From: Aculops lycopersici
Taxonomy: Eukaryota; Arthropoda; Arachnida; Trombidiformes; Eriophyidae
Direction: 5' to 3'
Assembly (NCBI GenBank): GCA_015350385.1
Contig: WNKI01000002.1
Location: forward strand, 3,685,311-3,749,310
Length of the DNA stretch: 64,000 nucleotides
Below are positions 29,560 to 39,900 of the stretch, piece by piece (the stretch's first letter is position 1; every line of letters starts with the position of its first letter). The notes below the pieces were generated by a model. That model did not search any database and had not been told where the DNA came from. It saw nothing but the letters and a program-made list of their open reading frames with translations. Both the position numbers and the translations under genes were made by a program.

Positions 29560-31363
29560 AAATACTATCCACCTCCAAATTGAACTGTCCCTTTGCAAGG
29601 GTTTCAATGTTGATTTCTATAGCGGAAACTGGGTGGTCCAATCTGAAATTCTTCAACACATCGGGATGCAAAACTCCCAAATGGCCTATTTGTTGCTTGT
29701 TGTAAATCACTGCTGCACAACGACCTGGAAAGTAAGCTTTCTCGACGTCGGCCTTGATGTAGTATCCTTTATCATGAGATTCCTTGTTTGGTTTATCTCC
29801 GATATATGGGCACTCGATAACTTGCATTATGCGATCTAAGAGTCCATGAATAATTTCGAAAATCTTCTTGTCTCCGTAGTAGACGGCTGATAGGTGCCTC
29901 TCGTTTCTAGCACCAACATCCTTCTTGGGATCCAAATAAACTACATCACTAACTTCAAACAATTTAATTGGTAATGGGGCGCTCTTGTTGTGCTCGACTG
30001 TTTTGAGTAGGCCAGCCAACAAACAGTTTCTCGCCACTTGGAAGTCTTTGGTCTTGGGGTTTTGAATTCTCACAACGTCCTCTAGCTTCGAGTCTCTCTT
30101 CATCATGGTGCCAAGCTCGTCCTCGGAACATAATGCAAATGTGAGAGCCTCGGTGAATCCACATCTTGCAAGCTCGTGTCTCAGTTCGTCGCTAATCTTG
30201 TTGAGAGGAAATTGTTTCGCAATGGTCGCAATCTTGGGCCACGTGTTTGGAATATTATCATAACCGTAGGCGATGCCGACATCCTCCATAATATCGCATT
30301 TGTAGATTATATCGTGTCTTGTTGGCGGTATAAAAACTTCTATTTGATCATCATTGTTTGGCAAGACATTAGCTCTCAGTCCCATCTTGCCCAGTAACGA
30401 AGCCATTTGCACAGATGGCAAGTCCAGCCCTAGTCCACGGTTCACATAATTCTTGTCTACAGTTTCTCGATGATACGATAAGTCGGGTGTTACATATTGC
30501 CTGCCATCAGCATGTCGAATTTGCACAGATTCTGCATCGAGGTGACCGCTCGCCTCGAGCAACATGGTGATAATTGTATCCAGAGCAATGGAAGCTTTGG
30601 CCCTATCTGTAGCTGTTACTTCAATCAAAACATTCTTGGTGTTAAGAGTAATCTTGGAAATATCACCGTTAATGATGGGCGGCATCGATAGAACGGTTTT
30701 GTTCTTGTCCATGATAACTGGATACTCTGGCTTATCTTTGATGAGAGGTAAATATGTCTTGAGATGGCTCTCGGCATAGAAGTCCATCAAATCAGCTGCA
30801 GTAAATTCTTTATTTTGATTCAAGGGGGTGAACTTGAGCTTTTTCGGGTCCATTGCAGTGTATAGGAATGGACCTTGAATAGCGTCCAAGTCGTGAGTCC
30901 CAATTGAGACCATGCTCCTGTTTCTACCGATGTTTTGATGAATTTTATCCTGCAAATCAATGAAACTGTTGTAGACATCCTCGGTGAACTTGATATTGCG
31001 GACTACGGCTGCTAAAAGTACCGGTCTAACGGCATGGGCATGCTCGTCGACGACAAACTCAAGATTGGACTTCTTCACCCTGTAATCGGGTGGCGCTAGT
31101 TTGCCGGTGAAAATTTTCAGCGCCAAAACAATGCCCTCCAAAGAGAGTAGATCATATCTGTTGGCTGGAATATCAATCTTGTAGATAACTTCATCAGATT
31201 CATCGCCAGTGGTTGTATTACCCAAGGCAGCCATCTTTTTTTCCGACGTAACCTCGTCTAATTCAATTCCAAACTCGAAGCAGAGTTTATCGAACTCATC
31301 GTCGGTGTAGACCTTGCCCAGTTGCTTCATGAGCAAATCTTTCTTGACATTGACGGTCGGCAT
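29558..31363 (-). CDS. FARSB: Phenylalanine-tRNA ligase beta subunit (cytosolic)
   Basis: Uninterrupted frame; the start is taken at ATG 31363 because it gives MPTVNVKKDLLMKQLGKVYT, which matches the family N-terminus, and the codons before it begin only with TTG. 601 residues (human 589). Beta chain of the alpha2-beta2 enzyme that charges tRNA-Phe in the cytosol. Seen: the N-terminal DEFDKLCFEFGIELDEVTSE block, B3/B4-type editing region (IPANRYDLLSLEGIVLALKI), B5 segment (PPTRHDIIYKCDIMEDVGIAYGYDN), and the catalytic-like domain (LRHELARCGFTEALTFALCS, IKLFEVSDVVYLD). The alpha chain gene is not in the window. No introns. Its poly(A) signal overlaps its stop codon. Confidence 0.96.
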   Translation of the reverse strand: MPTVNVKKDLLMKQLGKVYTDDEFDKLCFEFGIELDEVTSEKKMAALGNTTTGDESDEVIYKIDIPANRYDLLSLEGIVLALKIFTGKLAPPDYRVKKSNLEFVVDEHAHAVRPVLLAAVVRNIKFTEDVYNSFIDLQDKIHQNIGRNRSMVSIGTHDLDAIQGPFLYTAMDPKKLKFTPLNQNKEFTAADLMDFYAESHLKTYLPLIKDKPEYPVIMDKNKTVLSMPPIINGDISKITLNTKNVLIEVTATDRAKASIALDTIITMLLEASGHLDAESVQIRHADGRQYVTPDLSYHRETVDKNYVNRGLGLDLPSVQMASLLGKMGLRANVLPNNDDQIEVFIPPTRHDIIYKCDIMEDVGIAYGYDNIPNTWPKIATIAKQFPLNKISDELRHELARCGFTEALTFALCSEDELGTMMKRDSKLEDVVRIQNPKTKDFQVARNCLLAGLLKTVEHNKSAPLPIKLFEVSDVVYLDPKKDVGARNERHLSAVYYGDKKIFEIIHGLLDRIMQVIECPYIGDKPNKESHDKGYYIKADVEKAYFPGRCAAVIYNKQQIGHLGVLHPDVLKNFRLDHPVSAIEINIETLAKGQFNLEVDSI

Positions 31364-31835
31364 ATTGATATCTATTTGTTCTAGTTGCAATTTAATTCAA
31401 TAAATATATTAAATCTTGAGATTAGTGAATAGATTGACATGCAGTATCCAAAAATAAACACATCGAAGACAATTGACTTTTCAAATAATATTCTCATGAC
31501 TCAACACATGTGCACCCCGCATGTGTTTTGTTGAGGCTGGGCGCTCGTGTACAGTTACATTTAAACTCATTTGCTTCCAGCGAGCTTGTTCATACAGCCG
31601 CATGGCTCAAGTTGAGTGCCATTTCACCTGTCAACTTGCTCGCTTGTCGTTAGGGTGAATTAATAAAAAAATCTGATCTTAGCGATCACATGTCTTAATG
31701 TCTTAATGTTATCACAAGGACGTTACAAGCGAAACCTGGCCTCTGTACCAGCGTATGTCGAGCTCTGAATTTAGGCTATCCATTTAAGCGCTAGAAAGTC
31801 TGTCTAGGCCAATTAACAAGAATGAGCCCAGTCAT
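31364..31835. other. Intergenic, FARSB promoter and 3' side of the next minus gene
   Basis: About 470 bases. A near-repeat ATGTGTGC/GCATGTGT lies at 31505-31527, and a plus-strand AATAAA at 31661. No clear minus AATAAA was found for the gene at 31836-32700. Confidence 0.35.
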
Positions 31836-32700
31836 TTAGAGCACCTCAAATTCTCTATTCTCTCCGCTAGCTATGTGATCCTCGTTGAGATGTACAGCCG
31901 ATCTCAAAAATTTTTGGGATTGGCTGTAGCATTCTCCAGGATGCCAGTGCCCCACTGCAGAGCGTCTATGCAAATTTGAACTCACCGAGCGCTCGCTCGC
32001 TGAATAGTCGTCTTGTCTTGGCAACCATTTGCAACTGCATTGAGACTAAAACAACTAACCCACTAAACAACAAATCGTCGAGAGTGACATCTTCTGGCAT
32101 AGGAACCCATAATATACGGTCGATAACCTCTCTAGGGTAGCGGCGAGCAATGGAGACAAAATCAGTTTGTCGGAGCCGTGAAGCATGGTCTTTGTCTGTC
32201 CAACTAAAATAGTTGTCGCTTTCAGGAAAAAAAGACAGACCTAAAGAGAGAAGCGGTCATAACTAAAACTCAAAGTTGAGCAAAGCAAACTACATCATTT
32301 GGGGCCTCGTTTAGCTCCTCTTGCTGCTCTTTTTGTCGCATGTTTGCCAACAGAAAGCCGAAAGGAAGAGCAACAAACGAAGTCGGCTTTGCAAATCTAG
32401 CTACTGTACAAACATAGCAAACTCACTGGCCAGATTGTTTGGCGCCCGGCGAACCTTTAAGACCATTGCTTCAAACGCAGCAGTTGCGATTTGGCTAACA
32501 ATGTGCTCAAAATTGAAATGGATGTTGGAGAAGCTTACTTGTTTTACTAGTGGAAGCTCGACTTTGCCCTCGCCGCCGTCGTCGTCGCCGCCTCTGGAGT
32601 CGAGTACGCGAGTTTCCGCTTCAAACTCATTGCGCAGGCGTTCGCTTTCCACCGCGGCGGTCAACTGTTTGGTGATTTTAGCCCCTGCAATGGAGACCAT
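31836..32700 (-). CDS. Unrecognised protein, three exons, one apparent 31-base intron
   Basis: Proposed exons: 32700-32427 (ATG GTC TCC; ends A/GTGAGTTT), 32240-31986 (after the strong acceptor TTCTCTCTTTAG; ends G/GTGAGTTC) and 31954-31836 (after GCTCTGCAG; ends TAA). All joins are phase 1 and give 215 residues. Protein-like blocks: KITKQLTAAVESERLRNEFE, HIVSQIATAAFEAMVLKVRR, RLRQTDFVSIARRYPREVID, RILWVPMPEDVTLDDLLFSG, GHWHPGECYSQSQKFLRSAV. I do not recognise a family. The last intron (31955-31985) would be only 31 bases; without it the protein would end 12 codons later as GEFKFA. A further upstream exon is possible, because TTGCAG at 32688-32693 is itself a good acceptor in phase 1. Divergent from the plus-strand exon at 32949, 248 bases away. 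Confidence 0.45.
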
Positions 32701-32948
32701 ATGAGACGAACACGAAGCTGATTGGCCATTCGGCGGCGAGAGTTGCAAATTCGTGTAAAAGTTTCGCCAAACTTTGCGCGACCTGAAGCTGCGACGATCG
32801 TCGAGGAAGCATTAGCAAAAGTTTCGTCCAGATAGCGAATTGTAAAGTATAGCGGTAGAAAGAGAGCAACAAAAAACAATAACAAAAACAAGCGCCTCCA
32901 GTTTATTGCTATGTGACTTGATTAGTTTACGTAATAACCAAACGAAAA

Positions 32949-33091
32949 ATGAATCAACAAATTGAAACAAAACCACGCTTCAGTTTAAGTGGGATTGCCG
33001 CCACCAATTCCTCTGCTGCCGCCATTTCAAGAGCAACAACATCAATGGCGAACACCAACGGAGATTCAATTGGAATTACGCAATCAATCAG
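32949..33091 (+). CDS. Candidate first coding exon, plus strand
   Basis: ATG in the context AAAAATGAA opens 47 codons (MNQQIETKPRFSLSGIAATN, Ser/Ala/Thr-rich, ending GDSIGITQSI) up to a clean AG/GTAAGTTTT donor in phase 2. No following exon was identified with confidence. It could be an alternative 5' exon of the FHOD gene: an acceptor at about 37139 (CAACGAG) inside the 36932-37328 exon is in frame. It could also belong to an unidentified gene. Supported only by the start, the open frame and the donor. Confidence 0.35.
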
Positions 33092-36000
33092 GTAAGTTTT
33101 TATGAGTTGGCCCTCAAATTTCGCTTTCTTTCTCACTCAAATTTAAAGGGAGCTGAATCCCAAGTTAGAGCAAATCCCTTTTGTCAAGGTCACAACTCCG
33201 ATCCAAATACACCACATTCTCCACCTTTCAATCCATCCTCTTAATCCTGAGCGAGCCTGCGATTTGCTCGATTAGATTGCAGCAGTGACTTGTGGTCAGC
33301 GGCGGCGCCGATGAGCCAAATGGTTGCAAAGCGTGTAAGTCGAGCTTACCAAAGATGGAGAAAAAGAGAGGAAATCGCATTGTCGATATGAGTGTTGCAT
33401 TTGTGCTGCCACACAAACACTGAGTCGGTCGATTTCCTCGCGCGCAACAAGTGGCCATTTGCCAGAAAGCGAGCGAGCGAGAGAAGAAGAAAGAAAAAGA
33501 CGAAGTCTATGGCCAATTTAGCGAGTAACAATGGGGATTTCCTGTATCCCAATGACCCGGCGCACTAGTCTTGGTGAGTCGCTTGGAGTTGGTCTCTTTG
33601 CAGCCAGCAGTGACCTCGGGCGACTGCGGCTGCAACTCCAATGGGACTAGCAATATCATCCAAACTAAAGCCACAAGTGTGTCTTTTCAATGCCAAACGC
33701 TCGAGGGTGTTGAATGACATTGGGGGGCTGCCCGTGGTGTGGTTGCGCCAATGGCCATCTCTCGCTGTTTGGCGATGCTGCTGCCGTTGTTGTTGTTGTA
33801 GTTGCCTACAATTGTGCTGCGATGCCATTTATTATTATCGACCATCATTCTCTTTCTATCTTCCATCCAATTGGTAAGAGAGCTACACAATCGACGGTAG
33901 AGGTTGCAATGGTTTCAAGTTCGAATCCCAGCCGCAAAGTGGTCTCATCTCGCCGACTCACTCACTCGAACGCTCACAGAAGGAGCATTACAATAACTTG
34001 ACTTCTCACGTAACTTAACTTGATCTCCTCCCAGCGGAAGTTGAGTTCGCGTTCGAACTTGAATTCGATGATCTAAAAGCCCATTTGTTGTCGGCGTCGG
34101 AATTTCGTGCGAAAGCCTAGATTACCGCAAGATTAGGACGAAGAGGGACTCGACGGAAGTTGGCGGATAAAACTAGCAGCTTGACGAGTTATCAAGTTCC
34201 TGTTTCCCCTCTCAACATTCGCCCTTTTCGCGCTCAATCACTCGATATCTCAACCGCAATCGTTAGAAGCGTAACTTTTTGAGGTCTCGAAAGAATTAGT
34301 TAGTTGCAGTCGCTGTTCTTCTTCGTCTTTGTCGTCGACAACATCAAATTGGCTCAGCTTGACTCGATCGTCAAATCGACAGATTAACTGTCGGCTGGCT
34401 AATTCCGTTTTACAATCTCGCAAGGAGCCAACAGAGACTTTTGGTCGTTAAAATCGGAAGCTCGCTCATTTTCACGCAACAAAATCGTACGAACATATGA
34501 AAATCAAAACTCAATTTGACCAATTCAAGTTCTTCAATTGGTCAGTGAGTCACTAGGTAAATCAGAAGCAGAAAAAACTGTCCGGTTTGCCGCTAACTAG
34601 TCCATGAGGAAATCAGCTTGACGAGTGGTCACGGCGAGGTACGCAGCGGCACTGGCGGTCGCATGGGATCAACGGTGGTTGTGATTTAATTACCATTATA
34701 TTTAAACTGGAGCTTGAGATGTCGCTCGCCGGCTTTCAGTTTGCGCGAATCCATCAGGTGTCATCCGTTCGTTCGGATTCGAGAATCGTCCTCGTCGTCG
34801 TGGTGCTGGTCGTAGTGGTGGCGGCAGTCGACGTAGTTTGCTCTTGAGATTCAAAATCTCGTCTAGACTACCTTTAGCTGTGCAGCTCGTCACCGAAGCC
34901 CAATGAGATGGATCCGACATTCACTCTGACATTCAATCCACTGAAGCCAATTGAAACCGAGCAACTTTTCTCTAAGCTTCTCGATTCACTTTATTTCATT
35001 TCAATTTCTCGTTTCATTTCTCTTACCGTGAAACGAAATGAAACAGAATCCTTTGCTTCACTCAATCCGACTCACTTGATTCCTGAAGCAAACAGCAAAC
35101 AGCAGCCACCTGTTTTATAAACGGACGACGGCGCCTTTTTTCTATTTAACATGCGAAATCCATTTGCTCGCCTCGTAGTCGAATGGTCAGTCAGTCGGTC
35201 GGTCGGTCGGTCGGTCGGTCGTTCGAGTTTATCATTCAAGCTCACGCAGCAACTACCTGTTGCCTCTCGCTCGCTCTGTTGTGGTTTAGACTGGACAGGT
35301 GACATCAACTGCGCGGCCTTCACTCTGTGGCTTCCTCTTCCTTCTATCCTCTCCTCGCCTCTCTCGCCCCGGGAGACGCCATTGTGCTTGACTTTACTAG
35401 AGACTTGTGATGTCCTCTTCGTATCCATCTAGTTGATTCGTTGGTTTCAAGCAACATGCTAGCTGGTCACCAAGATCAAGGCGACACCTTGCGAGGAGTT
35501 TGCCTGCCGCGAGGGAGCGACAACCAACTGTTGCCTCTGCTTCCACTGCCGCCTTTGCCGTAAACTCAGGTAAGTGAACTTGTGTGCCGCAACTTCCCAT
35601 GGCCAATCTTGGTTCCCGTAGATAAGCTCGGTAGCGAGGCGGCAAAGTGACCACTTGCCTCCTTTAAGAGGAGAAGGAGAAGGAGGATGAGGACGAGAAG
35701 AAGAAAAACTTGCCTTTCCCTTAAGCTAACAAGTGGCGCGCAGAACTGGACAAGACAAGACAACAACAGATTGACAAACTTTGCTAAGCCTCACTCTCGG
35801 TGGCTAGAGAGTAACGAAGACATTTCTCTCCAACTCGACTGTCAACCTCTTGAGCTTGACAGTCAAGTTTGACATTTGAGATTCAGCAGTCTGGGCGGCT
35901 GCCAAATTTTTAGATCAAAATGAGCAGCTTAGGGCAAGGTAACGCTCATGGAGTTCGCGATGCGATAACTTGAGCCGAAAAATTGCAATGTTCTGGTATC

Positions 36001-36931
36001 GCACAGTCAAACATAGATATAAACTCAAACGCACACACTTGTTGTTCTTCCCTCTCTCTCTCTCTCTCTTTGATTTTAGCTGACAAGATAGAAAGAGAGA
36101 GAAGTTTGAATTAATTAGACTCTCTCGACGATATTCCTCGCTCCGCTAACTTCTTCACCTACTTACCCGATTATCTGCTTGCGAATCACTAGCTACTTTG
36201 CCGGCTGGCTCGCTGGGTAACTAGTTGGCCACTTCAACGCCTCAGCCTCTGGATTGCTTGCGACTTTTTCATAATTTAAGTCCTCAAACTTAACGAGTAT
36301 CCGAGTGAAGTAGGCACTCGAAGTATAGCAACATGTTGGGGTAAAAAGGACGAAAAAGACGACGGCAACGAGGAGAAACATTGAGAGTTGTTGCGTGTTT
36401 CTGGCGCCAACGTCGCCCAGTCATATTGCAATATTGCGATCCAACTATAAGCATTCAACACTATGACACCTGTTAGAGAGAAAGACATTTCCCGTGTTAC
36501 CTTTTCACTAGTTTCAATTGCGGCCATATAGCCAAAGTAGACTCACATAGCTAGCGGCAGCGGATACGCAGTGTAGTTGTTGTATCATCAACTAATAGTC
36601 GCAGTAGAAGTGGTAACAGTGGTCGCCATTTCTGTCATCCGCGTTGGCATTTGCCGCCACCACCGCCAGCACCATCACCGCATCAAGCTGCCAAACCAAA
36701 TATCCGTTCATCAACGCATGCAATTGAGGCGGAAGCAAGAACTTGTTGCCGTTTAGTTCTCTTTTTGATGTCTCCCTAAAACAAGAGAACAAAGTGCGAT
36801 ATTATCTCACTGATATTGTTTAATCACAAGTATTAACCTGCAAACTATCTCATAAAAATCTCAATTACAATCATAATCGTTCTAACATAATCAATATAAC
36901 AACAAATTTGAACATCTCAAATCGCATCAAA
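33092..36931. other. Upstream region of FHOD, non-coding as far as seen
   Basis: 3.8 kb with no family-supported coding sequence. Possible unsupported exon ends: a donor G/GTGAGTCG at 33570 and AG/GTAAGTGA at 35571. Contains a (GTCG)n run at 35194-35221, (CT)n at 36051-36069, and one exact copy of the dispersed 12-base word (33445-33456, reverse). Many short open frames on both strands overlap and look random. A tRNA-like GTTCGAATCCC at 33920 lacks pairing arms. Confidence 0.4.
35194..35221. repeat. (GTCG)n microsatellite
   Basis: About seven GTCG units in a row, preceded by two GTCA units. Confidence 0.85.
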
Positions 36932-39900
36932 ATGGCTAATCTAAACCGGAAATCACCGAAATCATCAACAATCAAAACGGATAATCGCAACAATAACAAT
37001 CGTAACCACAACAAAAATCCCAATCTAATCTACAACAATGCCGCCAAAATTGACATACAATTGAGCAAATTCTCGCCACCATTTCCCTTACCATTGCTAA
37101 CCTCAAAACTCACCTGTCCTTTGATTCAAAATGCCGCAACGAGAAGTAGCAACATGAGACAAGCGGTCGTTAGAGCGGCAAGTGAGCCAAGTCGTCCGAA
37201 CAACCAAACAACAGCATCAACTATAACCACAACGATGACAGCAATAGTAAATTCGCCACAATCAACAACCACTCCAGCCACGCGGATTAACAAGCACCAC
37301 TTGGCTGCTCGTGTCAAGACCATCACAGGTAAGTGTGCAATTGCTCGTTTTCTCAACTACTTTTCAATGTCCGAAAATTTTGAGAGGAGAAACACGCCGA
37401 CAACAACAACAACAACAACGGGAATGACTTCGTGTTAATCGTAATCTTCGGCAATCCAAGCGGCTTGCTAGAGATAGAAGAGATGGAGAGAAATCTTTCA
37501 ATTTATCGTCCCTGACTATCAGCCTTCCATTTGAGTAGCTGACTTGCAAGTCAGTCAGAGGGTCGGAGTTAGCCAGCTAGCTAGACGTAAATCTTCTTCC
37601 GTATCCGCAGCAAAACCCTTCTCCAGCTCGAACTGACACTTGAATTGTATTTGCACGACAAAGGCAATGGCAAAAGCGACAGCAGCAAGTGGTTGGTTTC
37701 TCCGCAACGCAACTGGCCGCAACTTGATCAGCATTCATCATCCGCCAATTGGAGCGACTTGGCTAAGAGGCACGGGATTGGCGTAGATGAGGCCGTGAAA
37801 ACAGTGAGCCCAATGAGTTGGTTTTGGTTCAGTTGGTTTGTATTGGTTTAGATATACGTTCAACCAGAATAACGACCAACCGATTCACAGACCGACAGTC
37901 TGTAAAGACTTGGCCGAGGTGATGACCGACCTGTTGACTCCGCTCACCTCTACACTTGAATCTATCCAATAGCAGAGGATTTGAGTAGGTGGCTCTAGTG
38001 AACGACGAGCTGCGAGCAACGAATCACGAGCAACATTGAGTTGGCCACTTGTTGCAGATAGATTTCTTTTGATCTCCGCTTTCACATCAATCGTTCGATA
38101 TCTTTGTGTCCCGATGTCTTGATATCTCGTCCATGATGATGGAACAAGAACATCATAAATATAAAGACGTGAGAATAGAATTCTAGAGTAAAATCTTAGG
38201 GGTCAACGATTAACACAGACACACGATCTTGCCAAATATTTGCAAGATCATATGTATCATTATCAGGAAGGCGAGAAAAGCGACACACCGCCAAGCGACA
38301 GGTTAATTTGCCAAAGTTTTTTATTTGCTCTGTCTCTCAATCCATATTTTAATGCCACTACCACCGCCACACTGAGTGTATGCAAATCAGAGTCTCACCA
38401 TGCTGATAACTCGACTATCCTCTGCACTCTACCTCATTTGAATATTCCGTTAACAAAACAAGGACTCTCTCACTCGCTCTCCGATTACTAAACACGAGAC
38501 CATATCAGTAGTTGGGATGGAGATGATACGACCGGAAGTGTGCGCTGTTTGCATATTGAGCTGTCAGGTATCCGGCATCATGTAAAAATGTGCCAGTGCT
38601 TCGCAAAGATCGCAGCGCATTATCATTATTATGGTTGTTATTACATCATGACACTTGTGGCTCAATTTTGACTGGGCGTCATCTCTCCTTAGTTGGCTCC
38701 TTTGTTTTACTTGTACCGGTTACTCTTGCAGCTACTTCAATGGCTGTTCCCGTAAAGTCCGCTAAAGGGAAAACTCTACGCCTCATGTAAGTGTGTCGCC
38801 TTCATATTGCCGATCAATGCAACCTGTTGCAGCTCATCAGCCATGCCACTGAAACCGCCGCCACCACCACATTGATTCGTATGCCAGTGGACCATTTGCA
38901 TGACTCGGATAGATCCATCACATCGCTGTTGTATGTGGATCTAACACAAGCTCGTTGTTCTCCTCGCCGCGCAAAAGGATTGCAGCGGTAGCGGGTTCAT
39001 TTCTAAATCTACGAGTTTCGGTACTTGAATCACGAAGTTTTAAGCGGAAATAGCAACAACCTCTGGCTGTTGCTGCAATATTCGGCGCAAAACTGGCAAC
39101 CGTTGCTGCTGCTGTTGCTGTTGTCGGTCATCTCGCTCCACTGCTACCTGTTGTTGATGGTCAAGCTACACTAGCTATCCAGACAAATCTAGCCACTGGA
39201 ACTCATTCGATTGTTTATTTTCCCCGTGTCAAAACTCGAAGTCATCACTCAGTCAAGCTTCTACTTCGTTCCTTTTCCACGTTTCTTTGTATTGGTTTGA
39301 GCAGTATCATATTTCAGAATACAAGGGAGGAAGACAGAGAAAGAGAGGAAGAGTTGATGGCTCATTTATTCAGGTGAGCTGGTCAAGTCAAGCAAACAAT
39401 TTGCATAGAAACTACATTGACCATCACCGAGACTCACATTGTGCATTGTAAGTTTCAACGGTCAAAAGATCGAACCAATTTTCGAGTTTCAATGCCAAGT
39501 TGCTTTCAGATGTTTACTCCACCAGCTAATGCCCCAAACTCGAGCTCAAACTGATGAGTTAAACCAATGAAAGGCTCGCCGTATGGCCCATTAAACTTTG
39601 CGGGTTGTCCTTGAGACTAGCTGCAAACTTATCCCTGCGAAGTTGTACATTGCAATCGCCAAATCACTAGGACTTGCCATGGCAGCTTTGCAATGATCCG
39701 AGTGGAGCAACAGGTGGAAGCAGTTACGTTTTCTGCTTGTACTCCGCTGTTAGTTGCGAGCGTGTAGCCCAAATATATTCCCTTCTCCCTGCTTACCAAC
39801 CACTTGTTTTTATACCTACCAAATATATCCCCTTGTTCCAACTACTCTGCTCGTTACTTTGCAGCGCCAGCAGCGGCCAGTAAATCACCTTCAAAATGCC

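Noticed and set aside
33905..33935. tRNA-like B box (GTTCGAATCCC)
   Set aside because: No matching T-stem, acceptor stem or A box at the right distance.
38732..38786. 55-base exon-like piece as an FHOD exon
   Set aside because: It has good splice words, but including it breaks the frame into exon 43970 and it matches no formin sequence.
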